Source: Natrinema sp046097095
GTDB lineage: Archaea; Halobacteriota; Halobacteria; Halobacteriales; Natrialbaceae
Reading direction: 5' to 3'
Length of the DNA: 64,000 nucleotides
Assembly (NCBI RefSeq): GCF_046097095.1
Contig: NZ_CP175698.1
Location: forward strand, 2,976,001 to 3,040,000
Shown here: positions 32,526-41,616 of the stretch, in pieces
Numbering within the stretch: the stretch's first letter is position 1
Layout of the letters: each line of letters starts with the position of its first letter
The notes under the pieces: model-generated
Told to the model about the DNA's origin: nothing
The model's database searches: none
What the model saw: only the letters and a program-made list of their open reading frames with translations
Program-made: the position numbers and the translations under genes

Positions 32526-35054
32526 TCAGGAAACCGACGCCGGCGGCCGCCGCTCGTCTCGCTCGTTCTCGTCGCCCTCGCCGGCGGCCGGCTCGCACGC
32601 CGCTTCCGACGCGTCGAACGTGCCCAGCAGCGCGTCGATCACGTCCGTTGCGGCGGGCGCGTACAGCGGTCGATTGTCGTTCCCACAGCGCGGATCCATC
32701 AGACAGGCCGGACAGCCCTCGTCGCGCCCGCAGTCACAGTCGGTTATCAGATCCCGCGCCCGGCGGGCGACCGCCTCGTATTCCTCGTAGATACGCCGCG
32801 AGAAGCCCACCCCTCCGTCGACGCCGTCGTAGATGAACCAGCCGCTGGCGTCGGAGCCGTCGGGCAGCCGGTTGGTCGCGAGGCCGCCGAGGTCGGCCGC
32901 GTCGACGGTGAGCTCGAGCGGTGCGACGCCGATCATGGCGTGCTCGACGGCGTGGATCCCGCCGAGGTAGCCGTGGAGCCGCGGCGGGAGGTCCGCACAG
33001 TTGTCGTTGCGATAGTCGCTGTGGGCGGTCGTCACCGCGCGCTCGACGTCGGTGGGCACTTCGGCCCAGCACAGTTGGGTGCGCATCTCCAGGGGCGACA
33101 CGCCCGTCTCGAGGCCGACGGCCCGGACGTCGCCGGTCCCGATCTCGCGTTTCGAAAAGGTGTCGTAGCGGACCGTGACGGTGCCGTACCCCCAGTTGAG
33201 TTGAACTGGGCCGACCTCGCGGGACTCGCGGACCTCGGTATCGTAGATCGTCGTTTGCCGCTGGGACTGCGTGTAGTAGTCGACGTCGACCGGCTCGAGT
33301 TCGACGACCGGCTGCGGTCGGTCCTCGTATAGCGCGATGACCTCGTACTGGTCGCCCTGATAGAGGACGATCGCACCCTCGTGATAGTCCCGGTATGCGC
33401 GTGCGCGACCGATCGGTTGGTGGTCGATCGATTCCTCGCCGGCCAGCCGGACCTCGAAGCTATTTCCGCCCGACGCGTAGAGGCTGATTGCGTCCTGTGG
33501 CCGGTCGCGGTGGGCGTAGGTCACCCCGCCTTCGAGCGAGCCCTCGAGATCGCCCGTCCGCCGGCCGTACTCGACGGCGCGCTCGAGGCGGTCGTGCCCG
33601 CCGAACCGGGCCGCGTCCTCCCGGCGCAGCGGGAGTTCCTGGGCGGCACAGCGCAGGTGCTGCAGGTAGACGTGGTTGTTCTCGAGATCGACGACCGCGC
33701 TCTCTGGTTCCTCCTCGAGGAGGTACGCCGGGTGCCGGAGGACGTACTGATCCAGCGTCGCATGGTCGGGGACGAACACCGAGAGCGACTCGCGCTCGCC
33801 CCGCCCTGCGCGGCCGAGTCGCTGCCAGAACGAGTGGCGCGAGCCGGGATATCCCATGAGAACAGTGCCATCGATCCCGCCGACGTCGATGCCGACCTCG
33901 AGCGCGCTGGTCGTCGCGACGCCGTCGACGTCGCCACTCTTGAGTCGGTTCTCGGTTCCCCGCCGGGAGCGCTTGCCGTGGCCCGCGTTGTACGCGGCGA
34001 GAGGGGTCGACCCGCGATAGGGAAGGGTGGGGTTCTCGAGGTAGTCATGCGCCCGGCCGACGGCCAGTTCGGTCCCCTTCCGGGAGTCACAGAACAGCAG
34101 CGAGGAGACGCCGTGATAGCAGCAGTGGGCCCACACCTCGGGCGCTTCGACGGTGGCGGGGCGCTTGCTCGGCGATCGGGCGTCGTCACCGGTGCCGTCG
34201 CCGTATCCACCGTCGTCTGTCGGCGGATCCCAAAACGCGAGATGGCGGCGACCGCTGGGCGAGCCGTCGTCGTCGATCACCGTCGCCGGCTCGCCGGTGA
34301 GCGCCTGCGCGTGCTCGGCTGGATTACCGATCGTCGCGGTCGTCAGCACGTACTGGGGATCGCCGCCGTACCAGTCGATCACCCGGCGGGCACGCCGGAG
34401 GATCCAGGCGGCGTGCATCCCGCTGAGCCCGGTCCACGCGTGGGCCTCGTCGACCACAATCAGCTCGCAGTCTGCGTGGAACTCAGCCCAGCGGTGGTGG
34501 CCCTCGAGGTACTGGTTCAGCCCTGCGAAATTCGTGATGACGACGGTCGCCTCCTCACGGATGCGGGCCTTCTCTTCGCGTTTCGTGTCGCCGTCGTAGA
34601 CGCCGACCGTGATGTCCAGTCCGAGCGCGTCGAAGAGATCGTTCAGTTCACGTTCCTGGTCGCGGCTGAGCGCCTTCGTCGGGTAGACGAGCAGCGCGCG
34701 CACGTCGGGATTCTCCCGAAATCGCCGCGCGACGTGGAGGCCGTAGACGTAGGTCTTCCCCGACGATGTCGAGGTCGCGACGCAGACGTTCTCGCCGTCG
34801 GCAAGCGCCTCGAGCGCCGCGGCCTGATGGCTCCAGGGGTCGACGCCGAGGTTCGCCGCGAGGTCGGCCGGGAGCACCGCCTCGGCCGGGACGTGGCTGG
34901 CCGGCTCGGCCGGTAGCGTGACCGTCTCGCGTAACTGCCCGTGGTATCGGTTCGACGGGTACGTCTCGCGTAGCTCCTCGGCGGTCAGCGCGAGGTCGTT
35001 CGCTCCGGTCTCGAACTTGTCTCCGGCCGTCGCGTCGGGTTCGTCGAATGGCAT
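32526..35054 (-). CDS. DEAH helicase with C-terminal zinc-binding domain (MrfA/YprA-like)
   Basis: An 842-residue superfamily 2 helicase. Motif I is ATSTSSGKTY (Lys100), motif II DEAH is at 202-205, TTATIGNP is motif III, and GTELAVGRAHDYL-type and ALEVGIDVGG, then QRLGRAGRG (motif VI) lie in the second RecA domain. The C-terminal half carries a DUF1998/MZB-type zinc cluster (CDCGRDEGCPACLMDPRC). Together this is the Hrq1/MrfA architecture. In Bacillus subtilis MrfA acts with the exonuclease MrfB in mitomycin-lesion repair. Here a nuclease gene ends two bases before it, so the two are surely co-transcribed. Confidence 0.9.
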   Translation of the reverse strand: MPFDEPDATAGDKFETGANDLALTAEELRETYPSNRYHGQLRETVTLPAEPASHVPAEAVLPADLAANLGVDPWSHQAAALEALADGENVCVATSTSSGKTYVYGLHVARRFRENPDVRALLVYPTKALSRDQERELNDLFDALGLDITVGVYDGDTKREEKARIREEATVVITNFAGLNQYLEGHHRWAEFHADCELIVVDEAHAWTGLSGMHAAWILRRARRVIDWYGGDPQYVLTTATIGNPAEHAQALTGEPATVIDDDGSPSGRRHLAFWDPPTDDGGYGDGTGDDARSPSKRPATVEAPEVWAHCCYHGVSSLLFCDSRKGTELAVGRAHDYLENPTLPYRGSTPLAAYNAGHGKRSRRGTENRLKSGDVDGVATTSALEVGIDVGGIDGTVLMGYPGSRHSFWQRLGRAGRGERESLSVFVPDHATLDQYVLRHPAYLLEEEPESAVVDLENNHVYLQHLRCAAQELPLRREDAARFGGHDRLERAVEYGRRTGDLEGSLEGGVTYAHRDRPQDAISLYASGGNSFEVRLAGEESIDHQPIGRARAYRDYHEGAIVLYQGDQYEVIALYEDRPQPVVELEPVDVDYYTQSQRQTTIYDTEVRESREVGPVQLNWGYGTVTVRYDTFSKREIGTGDVRAVGLETGVSPLEMRTQLCWAEVPTDVERAVTTAHSDYRNDNCADLPPRLHGYLGGIHAVEHAMIGVAPLELTVDAADLGGLATNRLPDGSDASGWFIYDGVDGGVGFSRRIYEEYEAVARRARDLITDCDCGRDEGCPACLMDPRCGNDNRPLYAPAATDVIDALLGTFDASEAACEPAAGEGDENERDERRPPASVS

Positions 35055-35056
35055 AG

Positions 35057-36550
35057 TTAGAAGTCGGTGAGTCCGGTCTGGGTCGTCTCGCCGCCGATGG
35101 TTCGATCGCGGTCGGTCGCCGGCTCGGCCGCTGTGATCGCGTCGGCGACCGCGGCCAGTTCGTGCACGTCGGCCTTGCAGTACCGTCGTGCGGCCTCCCA
35201 GTCGATCGTCGACGCGTGCGCCGAATCGCCACCGGCGCTCGAATCGGCGGCGTTGCTCGGCCCCTCGAGCAGCCGCCGGATCCGCTTGGCTAGTGACTTC
35301 CCGTCGAGGGCCGCCGCCGGCCCTGACCGTTCACAGCCCAGCGCTTCGGCCACGTCCTCGAGTCGGTTCGTGCGACCCGGCAGGACGGCGTTGTCCCGTC
35401 GCACAGCCCAGTCGTAGAGGTCGTATCTGTACACGCTCTCGGCCCAGTACTCACGGTACGCGGGCGCGTAGCGGGCGACGAATCGCTCGAGATGCTCGTA
35501 GTCGAACGCGTGGCCGTTCCACGCGATCAGCGACGGCGCGTCGTACTCGGCGGCCAGCCACGAGACGAACTCGCGGGTCGCCGCGCCGGGGTCGTCGCGA
35601 CTCGGCTCGGTGTCGACGAAGTCGACGTACGCGTCGCGCTCGGGATCGTAGACGCCGATCAGCCAGATGATCGTCGGCTGCAGCCCGTCGGTCTCGATGT
35701 CGACGAACAGCGGCGTCGCCCCCTCGGCCGCCGGCGGGACCGGTTCGTCCGTCCGCCGGACGACGCGGGATGCAGCGAGTGCGCGGGCGCTCCGAGCGAT
35801 TGCTCGAGCCGTCGAATTGCCGACGCCCTCGACCGATCGCAGGTCCGCCGCGGCGGCGTCGGCGACGGCCGCGCGCGTATCGTAGCCGTTCGCTCGAAGC
35901 CGTTCGGCGGTCGTCGGGCCGACGCCGGACAGCGCCTGTAGTCCGAACCGGTCGGCCGGCACCGACGAGACCGCCACGGAGCCGGTTCGGTTGCAGGTGA
36001 GGCAGGCGAGTTCGGCCGCGCCGGAGCGGCGCAGCGGAGCGACGCCGCGGACCGGCAGCCGGACGGGCTCGCCGTCGACGGTCGCCGTCCAGACGTGGTC
36101 GTAACTCGCCTCGAGCGCGCCGGTGAGAACCGTCGTCGGCTCGGTCCCTCGTGACTGGCAGCGGGCCGCGCCGTCACGGCCGGCGAGGGTCGCCTCGAGC
36201 GCGACGGGATCGGTCGTCGGCGCGATGTCGTCACAGACGACGAAGTCGGCGGTCGACGGATCGACGACGTCGTCTGGCGGATCGGCGAGCAGCGTCGCCG
36301 ACCCTGCGAACGCGAACGAGACGCCCGCGACCGTCTCGAGTCGCACGTCGGCGGGACCCGTGGCGGCGACCACCGGGCCGTCGAACGCGCGACGGAAGCG
36401 GCTCACGATCCGGACGTCAGCGGCCTCGCGGATCACGTAGACCAGGTCGGGATCGACGTACTCGAGGAGGTCGGCCAGCGCCGCGCTCGTCAGTTCGGCG
36501 ACGGCGTCACAGCGCAACGCCAACAGGTCGGCACCGTCCCCCGCGGTCAT
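35057..36550 (-). CDS. RNase H-like 3'-5' exonuclease with HhH domain (MrfB/YprB-like)
   Basis: A 497-residue protein. Residues about 1-175 are an uncharacterised alpha/beta domain. A CLTCNRTG pair follows, then two helix-hairpin-helix motifs (ALSGVGPTTAERL and VEGVGNSTARAI, about 205-255). Residues about 278-480 are the exonuclease domain of YprB type: Asp-x-Glu in FVDIETDG, AWNGHAFDYEHLERF, the YDLYDWAVR segment and a final YCKADVHELA metal Asp. The HhH pair should bind DNA non-specifically. Two bases separate its stop from the helicase ATG. ATG 36550 (MTAGDGADLL) is preferred to the upstream ATG at 36577. Confidence 0.85.
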   Translation of the reverse strand: MTAGDGADLLALRCDAVAELTSAALADLLEYVDPDLVYVIREAADVRIVSRFRRAFDGPVVAATGPADVRLETVAGVSFAFAGSATLLADPPDDVVDPSTADFVVCDDIAPTTDPVALEATLAGRDGAARCQSRGTEPTTVLTGALEASYDHVWTATVDGEPVRLPVRGVAPLRRSGAAELACLTCNRTGSVAVSSVPADRFGLQALSGVGPTTAERLRANGYDTRAAVADAAAADLRSVEGVGNSTARAIARSARALAASRVVRRTDEPVPPAAEGATPLFVDIETDGLQPTIIWLIGVYDPERDAYVDFVDTEPSRDDPGAATREFVSWLAAEYDAPSLIAWNGHAFDYEHLERFVARYAPAYREYWAESVYRYDLYDWAVRRDNAVLPGRTNRLEDVAEALGCERSGPAAALDGKSLAKRIRRLLEGPSNAADSSAGGDSAHASTIDWEAARRYCKADVHELAAVADAITAAEPATDRDRTIGGETTQTGLTDF

Positions 36551-36637
36551 AGCCGTTGCATGCCGGCGGGCGGTCATAAGCGTTCGTGGACGAGCGCATG
36601 ACGTGGCGGTCCGTCGAAAGCGCGACCGCTGACGGCG

Positions 36638-36988
36638 TCACTCCGCTTTGACGGCGGTCGGGACGTGATCGGCCAGGAAGTCGGTGACCGCGTCGCCGCC
36701 CTGGAATCCCTCGGCCAGTCGCGCGGTCTCGTCCCCGTCCTCGAACAGAACCAGCGTCGGCACCGACCGAATGTCGAACCGGTCGACGAGTCCGATGTCG
36801 TCGCCCGGGTTGACCATCCCGATCGCGACGTCGGTCGCACGCGCGACGTTTCCGAGCACTGGCTCCATCGCCTGGCACAGCGCACAGCCGCTGGTATAGA
36901 ACTCTACGAGCGCCACGTCGCGAGAGTCGACGAAGGCGTCGAGTTCATCGCCGGTCTCGAGCCGAACCGGTTTGTCGGTCGCGGTCAT
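36638..36988 (-). CDS. Thioredoxin-like protein with CALC active site
   Basis: A 116-residue thioredoxin fold. The active-site sequence is FYTSGCALCQAMEP, with Cys35 and Cys38 (CALC) replacing the CGPC of typical thioredoxins. The cis-Pro is in VPTLVLFEDG. The redox potential would therefore differ from thioredoxin. It lies just upstream of the exonuclease gene in the same direction with an 87-nt gap, so it may be a separate unit. Confidence 0.88.
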   Translation of the reverse strand: MTATDKPVRLETGDELDAFVDSRDVALVEFYTSGCALCQAMEPVLGNVARATDVAIGMVNPGDDIGLVDRFDIRSVPTLVLFEDGDETARLAEGFQGGDAVTDFLADHVPTAVKAE

Positions 36989-37206
36989 GTCACAACGAAG
37001 GGGCCGGTCGGGGAAACCTGTGACGGACGGCCGCTTCGGTGCCGGCGACCGATCGCGATCTCCGGACGGTGAGCCGGTCGTTGTCGGTCGGTTTTTCGCA
37101 CTCTCTCCCCATTCGACGGTGTCACAGCGGTGATTCGCCGTACGATTGATTTATGTGAACAGTCGACGAGGGACGATTTTGTAGCTGGCTCGCGTACTCC
37201 CGCGCG

Positions 37207-37560
37207 ATGACCCGGCCCGCATCCGACCGCACCGACGGTGCGCCGACGCGTCGAAAAGCGACGCTGTTTTGCTGGGAATGTGACCACTCGAGTCCCATCG
37301 GCGGCGATTGGAACCGTCGATCGCGACCCCGTCACGTCGCATACGTCTGCCCCGTCTGTGAGACCACGCTCGCGGAACGACCCCGGACGACTCCGTCGGA
37401 ACGCGACCGACCGGCGGTCGGACCGATCGCGGCGTGGCAGCGCGCCCTCCGCGCGTCGGCGACCGTTTGGCGGGCGAATGTCGACGCCGGTCTCTCGAGT
37501 CTGGCCGCGCTGTCCGGCATCGGGGTGGCGGCCGACTGGCAGTACCACGGGTCCGGGTGA
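37207..37560 (+). CDS. Haloarchaeal zinc-ribbon protein
   Basis: A 117-residue protein. Residues about 17-55 carry a C4 ribbon (FCWECDHSSP, then YVCPVCETTLAERP). The C-terminal half is Ala-rich and helical. Such proteins are common in haloarchaea without known function. It stands alone, divergent from the thioredoxin gene. Confidence 0.7.
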   Translation: MTRPASDRTDGAPTRRKATLFCWECDHSSPIGGDWNRRSRPRHVAYVCPVCETTLAERPRTTPSERDRPAVGPIAAWQRALRASATVWRANVDAGLSSLAALSGIGVAADWQYHGSG

Positions 37561-37718
37561 CCGCACACCGCACGAGTCACCCACCTGCCGAAACGGAGCG
37601 ACTCTCCCGAGGGAGAGAACGGATTGACACGGCTATTATCTGGGATATCGATAAACGCTCGTCCAATTACGTGGGTTCTTTTTCAGAGAACAGCATCCGC
37701 ACTCCGAATACGCGATAA

Positions 37719-37725
37719 TATAAAT
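37719..37725 (+). promoter_or_regulatory. TATA box of glutamine synthetase
   Basis: TATAAAT lies about 95 nt before the ATG, giving a leader of about 65-70 nt rather than a leaderless mRNA. No clear Shine-Dalgarno precedes the ATG. Confidence 0.5.
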
Positions 37726-37816
37726 ATCGGTTGTCCACTTCTACCGAGATTTGAGTAGATTCGCCCACAACAATAGAGCTTTAGTACTAGAATCCATTTG
37801 CCTATCCGAACAGAAG

Positions 37817-39172
37817 ATGACGAACGGGAACCTTACCAGTGTGGAAGAAGACGTACTGGACGAAATCGAGGAACAGGACATTGACTTTCTTCGGTTACAG
37901 TTCACTGATATCTTGGGAACGGTCAAGAACGTGTCAGTTCCGGCCCGTCAGGCCGAGAAGGCCTTTACCGAGGGAATCTACTTCGACGGTTCGTCGATCG
38001 AAGGCTTCGTTCGTATCCAGGAGTCGGACATGCGGCTCAAGCCCGATCCCGAAACGTTCGCCGTCCTCCCGTGGCAAAACCGCGAAGACGGTGCGTCGGC
38101 CCGAATGATCTGCGACGTCATCGACACCTCGACGGGCGAACCGTTCGAGGGCGATCCGCGTCGCGTCCTCAAAAACGCCCTCGAGCGGGCCGACGAAATG
38201 GGTTATACGGTCAACGCCGCGCCCGAACCCGAGTTCTTCCTCTTCGAAGAAGACGAGGACGGCCGCGCGACGACGGAGACGGGCGACCACGGCGGCTACT
38301 TCGACCTCGCGCCGAAAGACCTCGCCAGCGACGTCCGCCGCGACATCATCTACGGTCTCGAGGACATGGGCTTCGAGATCGAGGCGAGCCATCACGAGGT
38401 CGCCAAAGGTCAACACGAGATCAACTTCGAGTACGACGATGCTCTGACGACGGCCGACAACGTCGCGACGTTCCGGACGGCCGTTCGCGCGATCGCCGCC
38501 CAACACGATCAGCACGCGACGTTCATGCCCAAGCCGATCCCGCGGATCAACGGCTCGGGGATGCACACCCACCTTTCGCTGTTCACCGAGGACGGCGAGA
38601 ACGCCTTCCACGACGAGGACGACGAGTTCGACCTCTCGGAGACCGCTCACTCCTTCATCGCCGGCATCCTCGAGCACGCGCCGGCGATCACGGCGATCGC
38701 GAACCCCACGGTCAATAGCTACAAGCGCCTGGTGCCCGGCTACGAGGCACCTGTCTACGTCGCGTGGTCGGACCGCAACCGCTCGGCACTGATCCGCAAA
38801 CCCGCGGCTCGCGTCCCGGCCGCCTCGCGCGTCGAACTGCGCTCGCCCGACCCGTCCTGTAACCCCTACCTCGCACTCGCTGTCATGATTCACGCGGGGC
38901 TGGACGGGATCGAAAAGGACCTCGCATGTCCCGATCCAGTCCGGGAGAACATCTACGACTTCGACGAGGAGAAACGCGAGGAGTACGGGATCGAGACGCT
39001 CCCGTCGAACCTCGGCGCGGCCGTCGAGGCCCTCGAGGAAGACGAGGTCATCTACAACGCGCTGGGCGACCACGTCGGCCCGAAATTCGTCGAGGCCAAA
39101 GAACAGGAGTTCGAGGACTACCTCGTCGACGTCTCCCAGTGGGAGCTCGACCGCTACCTCGAGACGTTCTGA
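37817..39172 (+). CDS. glnA: Glutamine synthetase type I
   Basis: A 451-residue enzyme that makes glutamine from glutamate, ammonia and ATP, the main entry point for assimilated nitrogen. Landmarks are the YFDGSSIEGF start domain, the EPEFFLFEEDEDG metal/substrate block, the PKPIPRINGSGMHTHLS ATP/ammonia region, NPTVNSYKRLVPGYEAP and RVELRSPDPSCNPYL near the end. The C-terminal adenylation tyrosine of bacterial GSI-beta is not evident. The ATG at 37817 begins the conserved N-terminal domain. A small HTH gene follows convergently. Confidence 0.96.
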   Translation: MTNGNLTSVEEDVLDEIEEQDIDFLRLQFTDILGTVKNVSVPARQAEKAFTEGIYFDGSSIEGFVRIQESDMRLKPDPETFAVLPWQNREDGASARMICDVIDTSTGEPFEGDPRRVLKNALERADEMGYTVNAAPEPEFFLFEEDEDGRATTETGDHGGYFDLAPKDLASDVRRDIIYGLEDMGFEIEASHHEVAKGQHEINFEYDDALTTADNVATFRTAVRAIAAQHDQHATFMPKPIPRINGSGMHTHLSLFTEDGENAFHDEDDEFDLSETAHSFIAGILEHAPAITAIANPTVNSYKRLVPGYEAPVYVAWSDRNRSALIRKPAARVPAASRVELRSPDPSCNPYLALAVMIHAGLDGIEKDLACPDPVRENIYDFDEEKREEYGIETLPSNLGAAVEALEEDEVIYNALGDHVGPKFVEAKEQEFEDYLVDVSQWELDRYLETF

Positions 39173-39281
39173 GGCTGCAGCCGACGCCGGTCAAGGAGAG
39201 ACTCCTGCTCGCCCGCCCCAACCGGCGTGGCCTGACAGCAGAACCAGCAGTCGCTCGGCGTCTCCGACGCCGACTCGTCGC

Positions 39282-39515
39282 TCAGTTCGTGACGATGTAC
39301 TCGGATCTCGTCCGTTCGACGTAGCCCGCACTCGAGAGCGAGTTCAGGACGCTCAGAATGTTGATTTTCTTCATCGCCAGGATCTCAGCCAGTTCTTCGA
39401 CCGTCGCGCCGTCGGCCGCCTCGAGGTAGACATACACCAGTTTCGCTCGCGCCGACTCGAGGCCGTCGGGAACCGGGTCGACCCGCCTCGCGGGACGGTG
39501 TTTCTGTGAAGTCAT
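39282..39515 (-). CDS. Small HTH protein, TrmB/MarR-like
   Basis: A 77-residue winged-helix-like protein: a basic N-terminus (SQKHRPARRVDP), a helical part, and GATVEELAEILAMKKINILS as the likely HTH, then VLNSLSSAGYVERT and a wing. The start at 39515 is preferred to 39536 because the TATA-like ATTTATATAC (plus 39541-39550) predicts transcription from about 39520. It is convergent with glnA; the regulatory target is unknown. The promoter region is duplicated 100 bp upstream. Confidence 0.72.
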   Translation of the reverse strand: MTSQKHRPARRVDPVPDGLESARAKLVYVYLEAADGATVEELAEILAMKKINILSVLNSLSSAGYVERTRSEYIVTN

Positions 39516-39540
39516 TATCACCGCAACGGACCCCATTCTG

Positions 39541-39691
39541 GTATATAAATCTACACGTGGGTGGGGTATTGATGAATACTAGGTCTCAATACGATCAGCG
39601 ACATCACGTGCCAAATTATGAACGTGGTGACAGTCTCGGGCGGATATAAAGCTACGCGTAAGAGGAGTACCGATGGATACTAGGACTCAAT
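39541..39691. repeat. Two imperfect direct repeats of a promoter-like sequence
   Basis: Copy 1 (39541-39591) contains the TATA-like box of the HTH gene. Copy 2 (39641-39691) repeats ATATAAA, CTAC.CGT, GGAGTAC, ATGGATACTAGG and CTCAAT with the same spacing, exactly 100 bp apart. The unit is about 51 bp. It may be a duplicated promoter or the scar of a duplicated gene. Confidence 0.6.
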
Positions 39692-41006
39692 CGGCGGTTT
39701 TCGCGTGCCGTTTACCGCTGCCGTGTGTACGGGCGTCGTCCGCGAAGAGGGAGAGATCGATCGTCTCTGCCATCCGGCGGTAGCCCGCGTCGTTCGGGTG
39801 GATGTTGTCACCGCTGTCGTACTTCGGACGCAATCGTCCCGGATCGTCCGGATCGCGGAGCGCCCTATCGAAGTCGATAACGCCGTCGAACACACCGCTG
39901 GATCGAATAAACTCGTTTACCCGCTGTCGCTTCGCTTCGCCCTCGGCGTAGTAGTAGGCTGCGCCGCTGAATGGGGTAAGCGTCCCGCCGATGATACGGA
40001 CGCCGTGACTGTGAGCACGGTCGACGAGCTGCCGGTAGCCGTCGATGATCTCTTCGGCCGAAACGCTCCGGTACTCACCGTTCTGCTCGAACCCGATGTC
40101 GTTGATACCCTCGAGCACGATGACGTCCGTCACGTCCGGTTGGGTGAGGACGTCCCGATCGAAGCGGGAGAGGGCGTTCACGCCGCAACACGCGGAATCG
40201 CTGAGAACTCGATTGCCGGAGATACCCGCGTTGAGAACGGACTTCCGGATGTCTGCCCGGTCGGTGACGCGCTCGGCCAGGACGTCCGGGTATGCGGCGT
40301 TTGCGTTGATCGTCGAGTTGTGGCCGTCCGTGATGGAGTTTCCGAGGCAGACGATACTTCCCGTCGTTCGGGGCGAAACGACCTCGACTCCCTCCAGGTA
40401 GAACCACTGGGCGTGTTCGGTGGTGAACGAATCGTCACTGGTCGCGTCCGTCTCGTCTCCGTCCGCCACGTACGAGGTCTTGATCGGCAGGGCGTGCCAC
40501 GTCGTCGGTCCGGTCGGATCCGCCGCGTAGAGGCTGACGACCAGATCGTGTTCCGGTTCGACGGTGAGATCGACCGGATCGCTCAGCACGCGAGCACCGG
40601 CGGGAACCGTGACATCAGTGTCGCCACCGAATGCGAGCCGTCGGAGCGTTCCGGACTCCACGGCAGCGCTCCCGTCCGCTGCCCGGACACCGATGGTCGC
40701 CCGGTCGAACGTCACCGGCCCGTCACCGAAGGTGTTCGCGAGGCGGATGCGCACACCGTCTCCGCCGACGCTGGGACGGGTCATCATCCGGATTGTCTGA
40801 TCGGCGAACCCGTCCCGCGAGATTCCCTCCTCAGCGGGCGCCTGCGGGCTCACCGTCCACGTCCCGATGAATTCCGAGTCGGTCCGCTTCGATGATTTCG
40901 GACCGTCGCGACCCCCGTTGTTAAGCTGTGCCATTCCGGAACCGCCGAGCGCTCCCGTTGCCAGTACGCCGACCGACTGCAGGACAGCGCGACGTGTTGA
41001 CGTCAT
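39687..41006 (-). CDS. Secreted SGNH/GDSL hydrolase
   Basis: A 439-residue enzyme exported by the Tat route (STRRAVLQSVGVLATGALGG at the N-terminus, no lipobox). Residues about 55-210 are a beta-sandwich-like accessory domain. The SGNH hydrolase follows: block I GNSITDGHNST (nucleophile Ser), block II AGISGNRV, block III EGINDIGFE and block V NIHPNDAGYRRM with Asp/His. Such enzymes are esterases or lipases of polysaccharide or lipid side chains. ATG 41006 is chosen because it precedes the twin-arginine signal. It is divergent from the small gene at 41292. Confidence 0.88.
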   Translation of the reverse strand: MTSTRRAVLQSVGVLATGALGGSGMAQLNNGGRDGPKSSKRTDSEFIGTWTVSPQAPAEEGISRDGFADQTIRMMTRPSVGGDGVRIRLANTFGDGPVTFDRATIGVRAADGSAAVESGTLRRLAFGGDTDVTVPAGARVLSDPVDLTVEPEHDLVVSLYAADPTGPTTWHALPIKTSYVADGDETDATSDDSFTTEHAQWFYLEGVEVVSPRTTGSIVCLGNSITDGHNSTINANAAYPDVLAERVTDRADIRKSVLNAGISGNRVLSDSACCGVNALSRFDRDVLTQPDVTDVIVLEGINDIGFEQNGEYRSVSAEEIIDGYRQLVDRAHSHGVRIIGGTLTPFSGAAYYYAEGEAKRQRVNEFIRSSGVFDGVIDFDRALRDPDDPGRLRPKYDSGDNIHPNDAGYRRMAETIDLSLFADDARTHGSGKRHAKTAD

Positions 41007-41291
41007 TGGTTGCAACCGTCGTTTCCACCCACTGGTAATTGTTAATAGCAAACTATCATCGAGCAGTGTTCGTCTCCGACCAATCGGCTAAAGCCCCGTA
41101 GAGTTCGGCTCTCAGTTCTCGGATAGCGTCGTTCATACCGGAGCGGGTCGTGTAGCCGCCCGATACAGGCTGACCGTGCCCCGCATCGATGACGGCGACC
41201 GCACGCGTTGTCCGAGCGACGTTCGAATTCGCCGATCGCCCATCGAGCGGAAAGACGATGTTTTACGGCCACGACACGACCAGAGGGAGAC

Positions 41292-41603
41292 ATGACCGCG
41301 GACGAGCGGCCGACTGTGCCGACCGAACTGGACCGTCCGGGCCGCGAGGCGCTCGCAGAGCTCGCGGCTCGAGAGCCGGCGACGATTCGCGCGGTGAGTG
41401 CCTACCTCACGGACCTCGCGGCGTGGCGAGAGCGCGCCGACGGTGAGACGTCGACGGAATCGACCCCTTCCGATTCGGAGACGTATCCCGACGGCGTCCC
41501 GTCGCACGCGAGCATCTCGGTGACCGAGATTGCGGGGACCGAGTACTACTACTACCAGTGGCGCGAGGACGACGAAATTCGATCAGAGACGGTGCGGCGG
41601 TAA
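41292..41603 (+). CDS. Small haloarchaeal protein of unknown function
   Basis: A 103-residue protein. The N-terminal half is helical (DRPGREALAELAAREPATIR, then VSAYLTDLAAWRERA). A Ser/Thr/Glu-rich linker follows, and the C-terminus is a beta-like IAGTEYYYYQWREDDEIRSE segment. A TTTTACG box near 41259-41265 lies about 30 nt upstream of the ATG. I recognise no family. Confidence 0.65.
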   Translation: MTADERPTVPTELDRPGREALAELAAREPATIRAVSAYLTDLAAWRERADGETSTESTPSDSETYPDGVPSHASISVTEIAGTEYYYYQWREDDEIRSETVRR

Positions 41604-41616
41604 TCCGGCAACTCCG

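Noticed and set aside
33381..34916. Plus-strand frame of 511 codons opposite the helicase
   Set aside because: No motif is visible and it lies antisense to a helicase with all expected motifs.
37934..39073. Minus-strand frame of 379 codons opposite glnA
   Set aside because: Shadow of a highly conserved glutamine synthetase.
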